Source of the DNA: a bacterium
Lineage (GTDB): Bacteria > Ratteibacteria > UBA8468
DNA length: 9,923 nt
Assembly: GCA_030672255.1 (NCBI GenBank)
Contig: DAOVGU010000084.1
Span: 1 to 9,923 of the forward strand
Direction of reading: 5' to 3'
The translations under genes were made by a program, and so were the position numbers. The first letter of the stretch is position 1; the number at the start of each line of letters is the position of its first letter. Below are positions 1-6,244 of the stretch, in pieces. The notes beneath the pieces were generated by a model. The model was not told the DNA's origin. It did not search any database and was given only the letters and a program-made list of their open reading frames with translations.

Positions 1-19
1 AATCTCAGTGAACTACATG

Positions 20-83
20 GGATTGCCACGTCGTCCCACCTGCTTTCTTGGGAAAGCAAGAAGGGGGGACTCCTCGCAATGAC
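20..83. repeat. Dispersed-type imperfect palindrome
   Basis: This is an imperfect inverted repeat. The left side begins GATTGCCACG and the right side ends CTCGCAATGAC, so the outer arms pair with several mismatches. Inside lies a perfect 7-bp hairpin, TGCTTTC and GAAAGCA around a TTGG loop (41-58). Palindromes with ATTGC/GCAAT ends are, from memory, common intergenic repeats in many bacterial genomes. The element lies outside any open frame I trust. Whether it is multicopy cannot be seen here, because only one copy is in the window. Confidence 0.5.
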
Positions 84-101
84 AGTATTGGATGTGCTTT
101 A

Positions 102-121
102 GCGACCCTATAAAGGGTCGC
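102..121. repeat. Perfect 8-bp hairpin, possible terminator of an upstream gene
   Basis: GCGACCCT and AGGGTCGC pair perfectly around an ATAA loop. A short TTTT run follows 6 nt after the stem (127-130). It could end transcription arriving from the left of the window, or it could be another small dispersed repeat. The T-run is too short and too far from the stem to decide. Confidence 0.4.
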
Positions 122-152
122 ACTACTTTTAATATCCAAAATCAAAAGAATA

Positions 153-161
153 TGGTATAAT
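153..161 (+). promoter_or_regulatory. Extended -10 promoter for the ruvB operon
   Basis: TGGTATAAT is a perfect sigma70-type -10 hexamer (TATAAT, 156-161) preceded by the TGn extension, which can compensate for a missing -35 box. I see no good -35 hexamer about 17 nt upstream. Transcription would begin near 168, about 137 nt before the ruvB start. It is the best promoter-like sequence ahead of the ruvB-lptB-uppS-dxr-rseP operon. Confidence 0.5.
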
Positions 162-167
162 AATTGG

Positions 168-304
168 TGAGTGGGCGTCATAAATTCTGCTACTGTAATA
201 TCTGCTTACTTCAGTAGGAATCTGCGTAATTAGTCTTTCAGGTTAAGCTTGTAGCAACTGTCGCCCCTACAAAAGGAGTTCCTGTAAGGGAAATTGGTCA
301 GTAA
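168..304 (+). other. Untranslated leader before ruvB
   Basis: No open frame or recognised riboswitch is visible here. It contains a purine-rich AAGGAG (273-278), too far from the ruvB ATG to be its ribosome site, and a weak TGTAG/CTACA inverted pair around 250-271. An in-frame stop codon (302-304) directly precedes the ruvB ATG. ruvB itself lacks a clear Shine-Dalgarno sequence. Confidence 0.4.
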
Positions 305-1327
305 ATGAAGAAAAAGGAAGGGGTTGTCAGTCCCAAAATAACTACAGATGATTTAAGGTATGAGAGCTCTTTGCGACCTAAGGAGTTTAAAGATTTTGTT
401 GGTCAAGAGAGGGTAAAGGAAAATCTTAAAGTTTTTATTAAGGCAGCAAAGGAGAGAGTGGAACCATTGGACCATGCTCTCTTTTGCGGTCCTCCGGGAC
501 TGGGCAAAACCACTCTTGCCTATATCATTGCCCGGGAGATGGAGGTGGATATTAAAACCGCCTCCGGCCCAGTAATTGAGAGACCGGGGGATTTAGCCGG
601 TCTCTTAACCAATCTTAAAAGAATGGATATTCTTTTCATTGATGAAATTCACCGGCTACCCCATACCGTAGAAGAGTACCTCTATGGAGCAATGGAGGAG
701 TTTGCAATCTCAATTATGACCGGGGAGGGTCCCAGAGCCAATACCATTCGCCTGACACTGGAACCCTTTACCCTCATTGGAGCAACTACCCGAACCGGTC
801 TTATCACCTCCCCTCTTCGCTCTCGATTTGGTATCGGTCATAGACTCTCCTTTTATCAGCCCGAGGAGTTAGCAAAGATTGTTAGGCGTTCGAGTAAAAT
901 CTTAAAGATTGAGGTTGAGGAGAAAGCGGCCGCGGAGATTGCTAAAAGATCCCGGGGAACACCACGGGTTGCCAATCGGCTTCTGCGCCGACTTAGGGAT
1001 TATGCTCAGGTCAAAGGGAAAGGAATTATTACTCTTGAAATTGCCAAGAGCTCTTTAGAACTACTGGAGGTCGATGAAAAGGGTTTGGATGAAATGGATA
1101 AGAGAATCTTGGAAAGCATCATTCATAAATTTGGTGGAGGACCGGTGGGAATAAGAACATTGGCGGTAGCGGTTGGTGAGGAGGCGGATACAATAGAGGA
1201 GGTTTACGAGCCCTATTTAGTGCAGGAAGGTTATTTGGAAAGAACCTTAAAGGGAAGAGTTGCAACAAAACATGCTTTTCAGCATCTTGGCCTTTCCCCA
1301 AAAGAGAAAGGACAGGAAAAGCTATAG
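305..1327 (+). CDS. ruvB: Holliday junction branch-migration helicase RuvB
   Basis: RuvB is the hexameric AAA+ motor that, with RuvA, drives branch migration of Holliday junctions in the cytoplasm during recombination and repair. At 340 residues it has normal family length. Visible motifs are the N-terminal SLRP and FVGQ (22-34), Walker A GPPGLGKTT (62-70), Walker B with DEIH (113-116), sensor 1 GATTRTG (159-165), the sensor 2 region GTPR (218-221) and the C-terminal winged helix with GGGPVGI (277-283). The ATG at 305 is the earliest possible start because TAA precedes it in frame, and it gives the expected N-terminus. No strong ribosome site is visible. The gene overlaps the next by one base (TAGTG). 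ruvA and ruvC are not in the window. Confidence 0.97.
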   Translation: MKKKEGVVSPKITTDDLRYESSLRPKEFKDFVGQERVKENLKVFIKAAKERVEPLDHALFCGPPGLGKTTLAYIIAREMEVDIKTASGPVIERPGDLAGLLTNLKRMDILFIDEIHRLPHTVEEYLYGAMEEFAISIMTGEGPRANTIRLTLEPFTLIGATTRTGLITSPLRSRFGIGHRLSFYQPEELAKIVRRSSKILKIEVEEKAAAEIAKRSRGTPRVANRLLRRLRDYAQVKGKGIITLEIAKSSLELLEVDEKGLDEMDKRILESIIHKFGGGPVGIRTLAVAVGEEADTIEEVYEPYLVQEGYLERTLKGRVATKHAFQHLGLSPKEKGQEKL

Positions 1328-2049
1328 TGAAATCCTTAAAGCTTAAGAATATCCGAAAGTCCTATGGCAAAAAGGTTGTCGTAAACAATCTTTCCTTGGA
1401 GGTGAGAGAAGGAGAGATTGTGGGTCTTCTTGGCCCTAATGGAGCGGGAAAGACCACCACATTTCATATTATCATTGGTCTTATTAGACCAGAGGGGGGT
1501 TCCGTTTCCCTTAATGGCGAAGAGATTACCTCTCTTCCTATTTATAAAAGGGCGCGCCTGGGAATGGGGTATCTTCCTCAGGAACCATCAATCTTCCGCA
1601 AATTAACGGTGGAAGAAAATATTATGGCCATCTTAGAAACGCTTAAGATAAATAAGAAAGAGCGAAAGCGCCGGCTAAAAGAACTTCTGAACAAATTAGA
1701 GCTGGAACCTTTGGCTAAAAATAGAGCATACCTCCTTTCCGGTGGAGAGAGGCGCCGCTTGGAGATAACCAGGGCTTTAGTAATTTCTCCCTCCTTTCTT
1801 CTTCTGGATGAGCCGTTTTCCGGAATAGATCCCATCACCGTTTCTGAAATAAGGGCAATTATCGAGAAACTCTCGGCCGATGGATTAGGAATCTTGCTTA
1901 CCGACCATAATGTGCGCGAGACCCTGGAAATTACCGATCGTTCCTATATTATCCACCGCGGGGAGATTCTTATCTCGGGAGAGGCAAGGGAGTTGGTGGA
2001 GAGTGAGCAGGCAAGAAAAATCTATTTAGGGGAGGAATTCAAATTGTGA
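1327..2049 (+). CDS. lptB: Lipopolysaccharide export ABC ATPase LptB
   Basis: This is the cytoplasmic ATPase of the LptB2FG transporter, which extracts lipopolysaccharide from the inner membrane and pushes it to the outer membrane. Over 240 residues one sees Walker A GPNGAGKT (36-43), the Q-loop in GYLPQEPSIFRKLTVEEN (81-98, very typical of LptB), the signature LSGGERRR (137-144), Walker B LLLDEP (158-163) and the H-loop His194 in TDHNVRE. The GTG start overlaps the ruvB stop by one base, with AGGA about 9 nt upstream, so translation is probably coupled. The gene ends in a 4-nt overlap with uppS. Its partners (lptA, lptC, lptF, lptG) are not in the window. The sequence is close enough to LptB that a branched-chain amino-acid transporter ATPase is unlikely. 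Its presence implies an outer membrane. Confidence 0.93.
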   Translation: MKSLKLKNIRKSYGKKVVVNNLSLEVREGEIVGLLGPNGAGKTTTFHIIIGLIRPEGGSVSLNGEEITSLPIYKRARLGMGYLPQEPSIFRKLTVEENIMAILETLKINKKERKRRLKELLNKLELEPLAKNRAYLLSGGERRRLEITRALVISPSFLLLDEPFSGIDPITVSEIRAIIEKLSADGLGILLTDHNVRETLEITDRSYIIHRGEILISGEARELVESEQARKIYLGEEFKL

Positions 2050-2744
2050 AAGTACCAAGGCATATTGCCATTATTATGGATGGCAACGGTCGCTGGGCAA
2101 AGAGAAAGCACTTACCCAGGATCGCTGGCCACAGAAAAGGGGTGGAGGCGGTTCGGAAGATCGTAAAGGTATCCTCTGAAGTAGGAATTAAGGTTTTGAC
2201 CCTCTATGTCTTTTCTACTGAGAATTGGAAAAGGCCGGTTTCTGAAGTTAAATTTTTAATGAAACTTTTGGCAAGATATATCGAGAAGGAAGTGGCTGAA
2301 CTGCACCAGAGAAATGTTAGGATTAATGCCGTTGGAAGGCTAAAGGAATTGCCCGGTTCCCTTCAGAATCTTTTAGCAAAGGCGATAGAGAAGACAAAGG
2401 ATAACAAAGGATTAATTCTTAATTTAGCCATTAATTATGGAGGGAGGCAGGAAATCATCGATGGCATCAGAAAGATTGCCGCAGATCTTAAAAAAGGCTC
2501 TCTTAAGATCAAGGATTTAAATGAGGAAAGTTTTTCCCGCTACCTCTATACTGCGGGTATTCCCGAACCAGATTTAATCATCCGCACCAGCGGCGAAAAA
2601 AGATTAAGCAATTTTTTGTTATGGCAGAGCTCCTATGCCGAACTCTATGTTACTGAGACCCTCTGGCCTGATTTTGACCGAGAAGACCTCCTTCTTGCTT
2701 TGGAGGATTATGGTAAAAGGAAGCGGAAATTTGGGAGATTATGA
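2046..2744 (+). CDS. uppS: Isoprenyl transferase, undecaprenyl diphosphate synthase UppS
   Basis: UppS is a cis-prenyltransferase that adds isopentenyl diphosphate units to farnesyl diphosphate. It makes the C55 lipid carrier for peptidoglycan and other envelope polymers, at the membrane surface. The 232 residues carry the family's full motif set: MDGNGRWA (11-18, catalytic Asp12), the substrate region YVFSTENWKRP (54-64), NYGGR (130-134), IRTSGEKRLSNFLLWQ (179-194), YAE (197-199) and LWPDF (206-210). The start is a GTG inside the lptB stop (GTGA), with AGGGGAGG about 11 nt upstream. It overlaps dxr by ATGA. In many bacteria cdsA lies between uppS and dxr; here it does not. Confidence 0.96.
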   Translation: MKVPRHIAIIMDGNGRWAKRKHLPRIAGHRKGVEAVRKIVKVSSEVGIKVLTLYVFSTENWKRPVSEVKFLMKLLARYIEKEVAELHQRNVRINAVGRLKELPGSLQNLLAKAIEKTKDNKGLILNLAINYGGRQEIIDGIRKIAADLKKGSLKIKDLNEESFSRYLYTAGIPEPDLIIRTSGEKRLSNFLLWQSSYAELYVTETLWPDFDREDLLLALEDYGKRKRKFGRL

Positions 2745-3949
2745 AGAGAATTGTTATTTTGGGTTCAACCGGCTCCATAGGTCAGAATACGCTTTCCGTA
2801 ATCAGGGAAGAACCGCAGAAATTTCAGGTTAAAGGACTCTCGGCAAGGTCGAATATTGACCTCTTAGAAAAGCAGATCGAGGAATTTCATCCGGAGACGG
2901 TAGTAATTACTGATAAAGAGGCAGGAGAAAGATTCTTATCGAGGTCTCTACCCCTGATTAAATCAGGGGTAAAGGTAATTTTAGGTAAGGAAGGTCTCCT
3001 GGAATTGGTCAGGAAACCAGAGGTTGATCTGGTTATTATCGCTCTCGTAGGAATTGTTGGGCTTCTTCCTACCCTGGAGGCAATTTACGCTAAGAAGACA
3101 ATTGCTTTAGCTACAAAGGAGGTTATAGTTTCTGCGGGGACAATCGTTACGGAAGCGGCCAGGAAAAACGATGTAGAGATTCTGCCGGTTGATAGTGAGC
3201 ATAATAGCATCTTCCAGGCATTAAGAGGTCATCGCTCGGCTGAGATCAAAAGGATCATTCTTACCGCCTCCGGCGGTCCCTTAGAGAAAATAAAGGGTGA
3301 CCTTTCAGATATAACGCCCTCGGTTGCTCTTAGGCATCCTGTCTGGAAGATGGGCAAAAAAATCAGTATTGACAGCGCTACCCTTATGAATAAGGGTCTG
3401 GAGGTAATTGAGGCCCATCATCTCTTTGGAGTTGAACCTTCTTTTATTGAGGTGGTTATCCATCAAGAGGCAATTATCCATTCTCTGGTCGAATTCAAGG
3501 ATGGTTTCATTTCTGCCATTTTAGCCTTCCCGGATATGCGACTTCCTCTTCATTATATTCTGCATTATCCCGAGAGAGTGGAAAGCAGTTTGCCCAAGCT
3601 CGACTTCTCAAAAATTGAAAGATTAAATTTCAGGAAACCGGATTTTGATAGGTTCCCCTGCTTGAAATATGCCTATGATGCTTTGCGTGAGGAGGGAACG
3701 ATGCCGGCGGTCTTGAATCGAGCAAATGAGGTGGCAGTGAATGCCTTCTTAAAGGAGAAAATAAAGTTTGGGAAGATTCCCGAGATTATCAAGCGAACGA
3801 CGGATCTTCACCAGGTGGTGAAAGACCCGAGTTTAGAGGACATTTTAACTGCCGATAGATGGGCGAAGGAGAAGGCTGAAAGTTTCGTAGTGAAGGGGTC
3901 AGGTCTCAACATTTTAAAAAATTTTCAAATGTTTATACCAGACCCCTAA
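2741..3949 (+). CDS. dxr: 1-deoxy-D-xylulose 5-phosphate reductoisomerase
   Basis: Dxr converts 1-deoxy-D-xylulose 5-phosphate to 2-C-methyl-D-erythritol 4-phosphate with NADPH, the committed MEP-pathway step that supplies precursors to UppS. Over 402 residues one sees the NADPH motif GSTGSIG (8-14), metal ligands in PVDSEH (Asp151, Glu153), ASGGP (176-180), the flexible active-site loop HPVWKMG (199-205) and DSATLMNKGLEVIEA (211-225) with the third metal ligand Glu221. The usually invariant ANKE is ATKE here (124-127), and HPNW is HPVW. The last 18 or so codons are encoded by a REP-like palindrome, so the C-terminal tail is not ancestral sequence. A second palindrome encodes residues around 70-77. 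GGGAG lies 3 nt before the ATG, which overlaps the uppS stop. Confidence 0.95.
   Translation: MKRIVILGSTGSIGQNTLSVIREEPQKFQVKGLSARSNIDLLEKQIEEFHPETVVITDKEAGERFLSRSLPLIKSGVKVILGKEGLLELVRKPEVDLVIIALVGIVGLLPTLEAIYAKKTIALATKEVIVSAGTIVTEAARKNDVEILPVDSEHNSIFQALRGHRSAEIKRIILTASGGPLEKIKGDLSDITPSVALRHPVWKMGKKISIDSATLMNKGLEVIEAHHLFGVEPSFIEVVIHQEAIIHSLVEFKDGFISAILAFPDMRLPLHYILHYPERVESSLPKLDFSKIERLNFRKPDFDRFPCLKYAYDALREEGTMPAVLNRANEVAVNAFLKEKIKFGKIPEIIKRTTDLHQVVKDPSLEDILTADRWAKEKAESFVVKGSGLNILKNFQMFIPDP
2949..2971. repeat. Perfect 23-nt palindrome inside dxr
   Basis: Arms TACCCCTGATT (2949-2959) and AATCAGGGGTA (2961-2971) are exact reverse complements around one central base. In the dxr frame the element encodes roughly LPLIKSGV (residues 70-77), within a variable linker of the NADPH-binding domain. 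It could be a small palindromic repeat fixed in frame, as known for Rickettsia palindromic elements, or chance; eleven perfect pairs with a one-base centre make chance unattractive. Confidence 0.6.
3894..3947. repeat. REP-like 54-nt palindrome forming the 3' end of dxr
   Basis: Folding the element at its centre lines up 27 positions on each side, and I count 22 of 27 as complementary. The arms begin AGGGGTCAGGTCT and end ACCAGACCCCT. The dxr stop codon TAA begins at the last base of the element, so the palindrome writes the enzyme's C-terminus (VVKGSGLN to IPDP). The shape and the GGGTC/GACCC ends resemble REP-type elements mobilised by RAYT transposases; the assignment rests on form and memory, not on a second copy in this window. 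Confidence 0.65.
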
Positions 3950-3960
3950 GAGTAAAAAAG

Positions 3961-5037
3961 ATGATTATTAATATTTTAGCGATTCTTATTGTCTTTGGCA
4001 CCGTTATTATTATCCATGAGTTAGGGCATCTTTTGGTAGCAAAAAGGGTGGGAATAAAGGTAGAAAGCTTCTCCTTTGGTCTTGGTCCGGCACTTTTTAA
4101 ACTCAAGAAGGGTGAGACCACCTACCAAATCTCTCCGTTCCCTTTTGGTGGATATGTGAAATTGGCTGGTGAATACCCTGAGGAAACGAAAGAAGAAGAG
4201 TCTTCCCGAGAAAAGAGTTGTGAATATTTTTCTAAATCTCCGGGCATAAGGGCGCTGGTGCTCTCTGCTGGTCCTTTTAATAATATTCTCCTTGGTTTTT
4301 TAATTTTTGTTCTTGTCTTTATGTTAGGAGTGGAGGGTTTTGATTTAGCCTCCACAAAGATTGGTAATGTTATCAAGAATGGTCCTGCAGAAAAAAGTGG
4401 TCTGCAGAAAGGCGATGCTATCTTGATGATTAATAATACAAAAATCAACAAATGGGAAGAAATGTCCGAGATCATTCATAAAAGTGCGGGAGAGAGACTT
4501 GAACTTTTGGTAAGACGAGACAAAAAAGAGTTCTATTTAACCATTACTCCTGAGGAAAAAAGATTGCCTGGAATTACCGGTAAAGAAGAAAAGGTAGGGT
4601 TAATCGGAATTATGCCCTTTGCTTACAAGGAGAAGGTTGGTTTGCCTTTGGCGGTGAAGAAAGCGGCAGTACACACCAAGGACGTAGTTGTTTTAATTTT
4701 TGTTGTCTTAAAGAAAATCTTTACCAAAGAGGTTTCTGCTAAATACTTAGCGGGACCAGTAGGGATTGCTCAACTGACCAGCCGATTTGCCCATCTGGGC
4801 TTGAGCAACTTCCTTTCCTTTCTTGCTTTGATAAGTATCAATTTAGGGGTGATTAATCTTTTCCCCTTCTTTCTTTTGGATGGAGGCAGAATCGCGGGAT
4901 TGGGAATAGAAAGGATAACCAAAAAAAGACCGAGTAAGCGTCTCTTGGAACTTTCTCAGACAATAGGCATTGCTCTCCTCCTTGCCCTTTTCCTCTTCGT
5001 CACCTACAATGACCTCCTGCGAATATTTAAAAAATGA
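3961..5037 (+). CDS. rseP: RIP (site-2) metalloprotease, RseP family
   Basis: This inner-membrane zinc protease of the site-2 family cuts transmembrane substrates such as anti-sigma factors and leftover signal peptides. At 358 residues the protein shows a first membrane helix carrying the zinc motif HELGH (19-23), FGGYVKLAG (62-70), GPFNN in a second helix (104-108), one PDZ domain (about 130-198, with GPAEKSGLQKGDAI), GPVGIAQ (265-271), the third zinc ligand in NLFPFFLLDGGR (299-310, Asp307), and a last helix near 333-348. The classic form is NLxPIPxLDGG; here it is slightly altered. Only AAAAAAG precedes the ATG, a weak ribosome site, and the 3' palindrome of dxr lies just upstream. The usual next gene, ispG, has been pushed 3.4 kb away. 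The physiological substrate is not visible here. Confidence 0.94.
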   Translation: MIINILAILIVFGTVIIIHELGHLLVAKRVGIKVESFSFGLGPALFKLKKGETTYQISPFPFGGYVKLAGEYPEETKEEESSREKSCEYFSKSPGIRALVLSAGPFNNILLGFLIFVLVFMLGVEGFDLASTKIGNVIKNGPAEKSGLQKGDAILMINNTKINKWEEMSEIIHKSAGERLELLVRRDKKEFYLTITPEEKRLPGITGKEEKVGLIGIMPFAYKEKVGLPLAVKKAAVHTKDVVVLIFVVLKKIFTKEVSAKYLAGPVGIAQLTSRFAHLGLSNFLSFLALISINLGVINLFPFFLLDGGRIAGLGIERITKKRPSKRLLELSQTIGIALLLALFLFVTYNDLLRIFKK

Positions 5038-5038
5038 T

Positions 5039-5122
5039 TAGGTTCGGAAATTTCCCTTGCGGGTCTCTTCAGCTATCGTTCCGTCGTCACAAAGGCACGC
5101 TGCGGAAAACATTCCGAACCTA
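5039..5122. repeat. 84-nt inverted-repeat element after rseP
   Basis: Exact 11-bp ends, TAGGTTCGGAA (5039-5049) and TTCCGAACCTA (5112-5122), bracket a GC-richer core that can pair partly with itself. It starts one base after the rseP stop codon. It has the form of a non-autonomous palindromic or MITE-like element, and it marks the left border of the AT-rich island. No T-run follows, so it is not a standard rho-independent terminator, although the fold might still stop transcription. Confidence 0.6.
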
Positions 5123-5205
5123 CGGGGGAGGAAGTAGGAAAGAATAGATTGAGCATATTATGGAAACCAAAGTGGAAGAAATGGTTATAAATCATTCATT
5201 GGTCC

Positions 5206-5234
5206 TTGACCAAAAAAATCACTCAGCCCATAAA
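5206..5234 (+). promoter_or_regulatory. Weak candidate promoter for the island genes
   Basis: TTGACC (5206-5211) and CATAAA (5229-5234) are separated by 17 nt. They match the sigma70 consensus at five of six and four of six positions. Transcription would start about 100 nt before the proteasome-like gene. Chance matches of this quality are common in AT-rich DNA. Confidence 0.25.
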
Positions 5235-5333
5235 AGGCATTCAGGATACAATGAGAGATGAATATATATTGTTTTTGAGAAAAGAGCCATGAAGAAAACG
5301 GCATGGGATAAATTTCTTATGCTAATTTCTTGA
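5206..5333 (+). pseudogene. Degenerate short frame upstream of the proteasome-like gene
   Basis: From TTG 5206 a frame reads LTKKITQPIKGIQDT, then MRDEYILFLRKEP, and stops (5290-5292). The stop overlaps an ATG (5289) in the next frame, reading MKKTAWDKFLMLIS to a stop at 5331-5333. That stop lies 9 nt before the next gene's ATG. One base added near 5288 would join the two into one peptide. This suggests a small gene cotranscribed with the next one and now broken, but the pieces are short and I recognise no family. The stretch 5123-5205 holds nothing else I can name. Confidence 0.3.
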
Positions 5334-5342
5334 GAAGGAACT

Positions 5343-6215
5343 ATGACAAGTTTAGTTGCGTTAAAAACAAAAGATTCTTTAGTTCTTGGCTGTGATAGTT
5401 TGGGAACCACGACAAGATATTTAATAGATCCATTAGATCTTATTGAATTCTTTTTGAATTCTTTGATTCTAAAAAAGATTCTGAGTTAAAGAAAGACAAG
5501 AATGGCAATCCAACGCTTAGAAATCTTGCCATGCTATGTGAAAAAGCCAAATCTGTTCCTTATACCCATATGGCCCATATGACTAAATTGTTTTCTCTTT
5601 ATCCGTTACCAATGGGATTTATGTATACGGGTATCACCTCTATTGGGGACCGCACTATAAAAAGTTTGATTGAAGAATTCAGGAGCAAGGAACCTGTTTT
5701 CCAGGGGAAGTCTAAGCCCAAAAATTACACTGTAAAAACGATAGCCAATAAAATCCTTACTCATATTTTTCAATGCTTTGAAAGCAGATATCCAAATGAG
5801 AAAAAGAGGCCGAATTTGGAATTTATCTTGGGCGGATATGACAAGCGAAATCCAATTCCTAAAATTGTGCGAATTAAATTGCCAAAGAAAGAAGTACAAG
5901 ATACGATAGAAAATTTCGGCATGGTTTTTGGTGGTCAGATGAAAGAAATTCAACGAATTGTTCATGGTACTGATTGGTCAAATAATCTGAAGATCAGAGA
6001 ACGCCATATTAAACTTTTGAGGAAATATCGAGACAAAATTAATGATTTTTTAAAGCAAAAAAATATACATATAGAAATTCCAGAACTTAGTATGAACGAA
6101 ATAAAAGAGTTGAATATGTTTGGTGACAGATGGATTCCGATTTATATCCCGAGAAGAATATCGTCATGAGGAGTACTTTGTCCCCAAGGAAACAAAAACA
6201 GATGAGAATATTTAA
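5343..6215 (+). pseudogene. Proteasome-type Ntn-hydrolase gene, frameshifted twice
   Basis: AAGGA stands 3 nt before ATG 5343. The start reads MTSLVALKTKDSLVLGCDSL: removing Met leaves an N-terminal Thr with Asp at mature position 17, as in proteasome beta subunits and HslV. An exact 11-bp tandem duplication (5443-5464) then shifts the frame. Without one copy the frame runs on through about 25 extra polar residues, a candidate catalytic Lys in HMTKLFSL (position 78 of the repaired protein) and MYTGITSIGDRTIKSLIEEF, the usual helix after the GxxxD region. The longest intact piece (5531-6169) ends out of frame: one base near 6121-6126 off, the sequence continues TDGFRFISREEYRHEEYF to a stop at 6213-6215. 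As it stands no full enzyme can be made. The substrate and role are unknown, and the exact family is uncertain. Confidence 0.7.
5443..5464 (+). repeat. 11-bp exact tandem duplication that breaks the Ntn-hydrolase gene
   Basis: TTGAATTCTTT occurs twice, back to back (5443-5453, 5454-5464). With one copy the coding frame from 5343 stays open, IEFF running into DSKKDSELKKDKNGNPT. With two copies the frame reaches a stop about 45 nt later. Eleven is not a multiple of three, so each gain or loss of a unit toggles the frame. Confidence 0.85.
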
Positions 6216-6244
6216 CAAAATTAAAATTTAAAGAGAGTATAATT

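Noticed and set aside
579..605. 9-bp inverted repeat AGAGACCGG / CCGGTCTCT in ruvB
   Set aside because: It encodes ERPGDLAGLLTNL, which is conserved RuvB sequence, so the pairing is most likely a by-product of codon choice.
2484..2510. 8-bp inverted repeat GATCTTAA / TTAAGATC in uppS
   Set aside because: The arms are short, AT-rich and 11 nt apart within normal coding sequence; chance is sufficient.
4385..4410. Direct repeat CTGCAGAAA in rseP
   Set aside because: It falls in the conserved GPAEKSGLQKGD turn of the PDZ domain and encodes expected residues.
4122..4475. Reverse-strand open frame of 117 codons opposite rseP
   Set aside because: It lies antisense to well-conserved protease sequence and looks like a shadow of it.
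5450..5456. Possible programmed -1 frameshift site (CTTTTTG) in the Ntn-hydrolase gene
   Set aside because: It is not a proper slippery heptamer, and the exact 11-bp tandem duplication explains the frame change better.
6238..6243. TATAAT just before the GIY-YIG-like gene
   Set aside because: It abuts the ATG at 6245, too close to serve it as a -10 box with a leader, and has no -35 partner.
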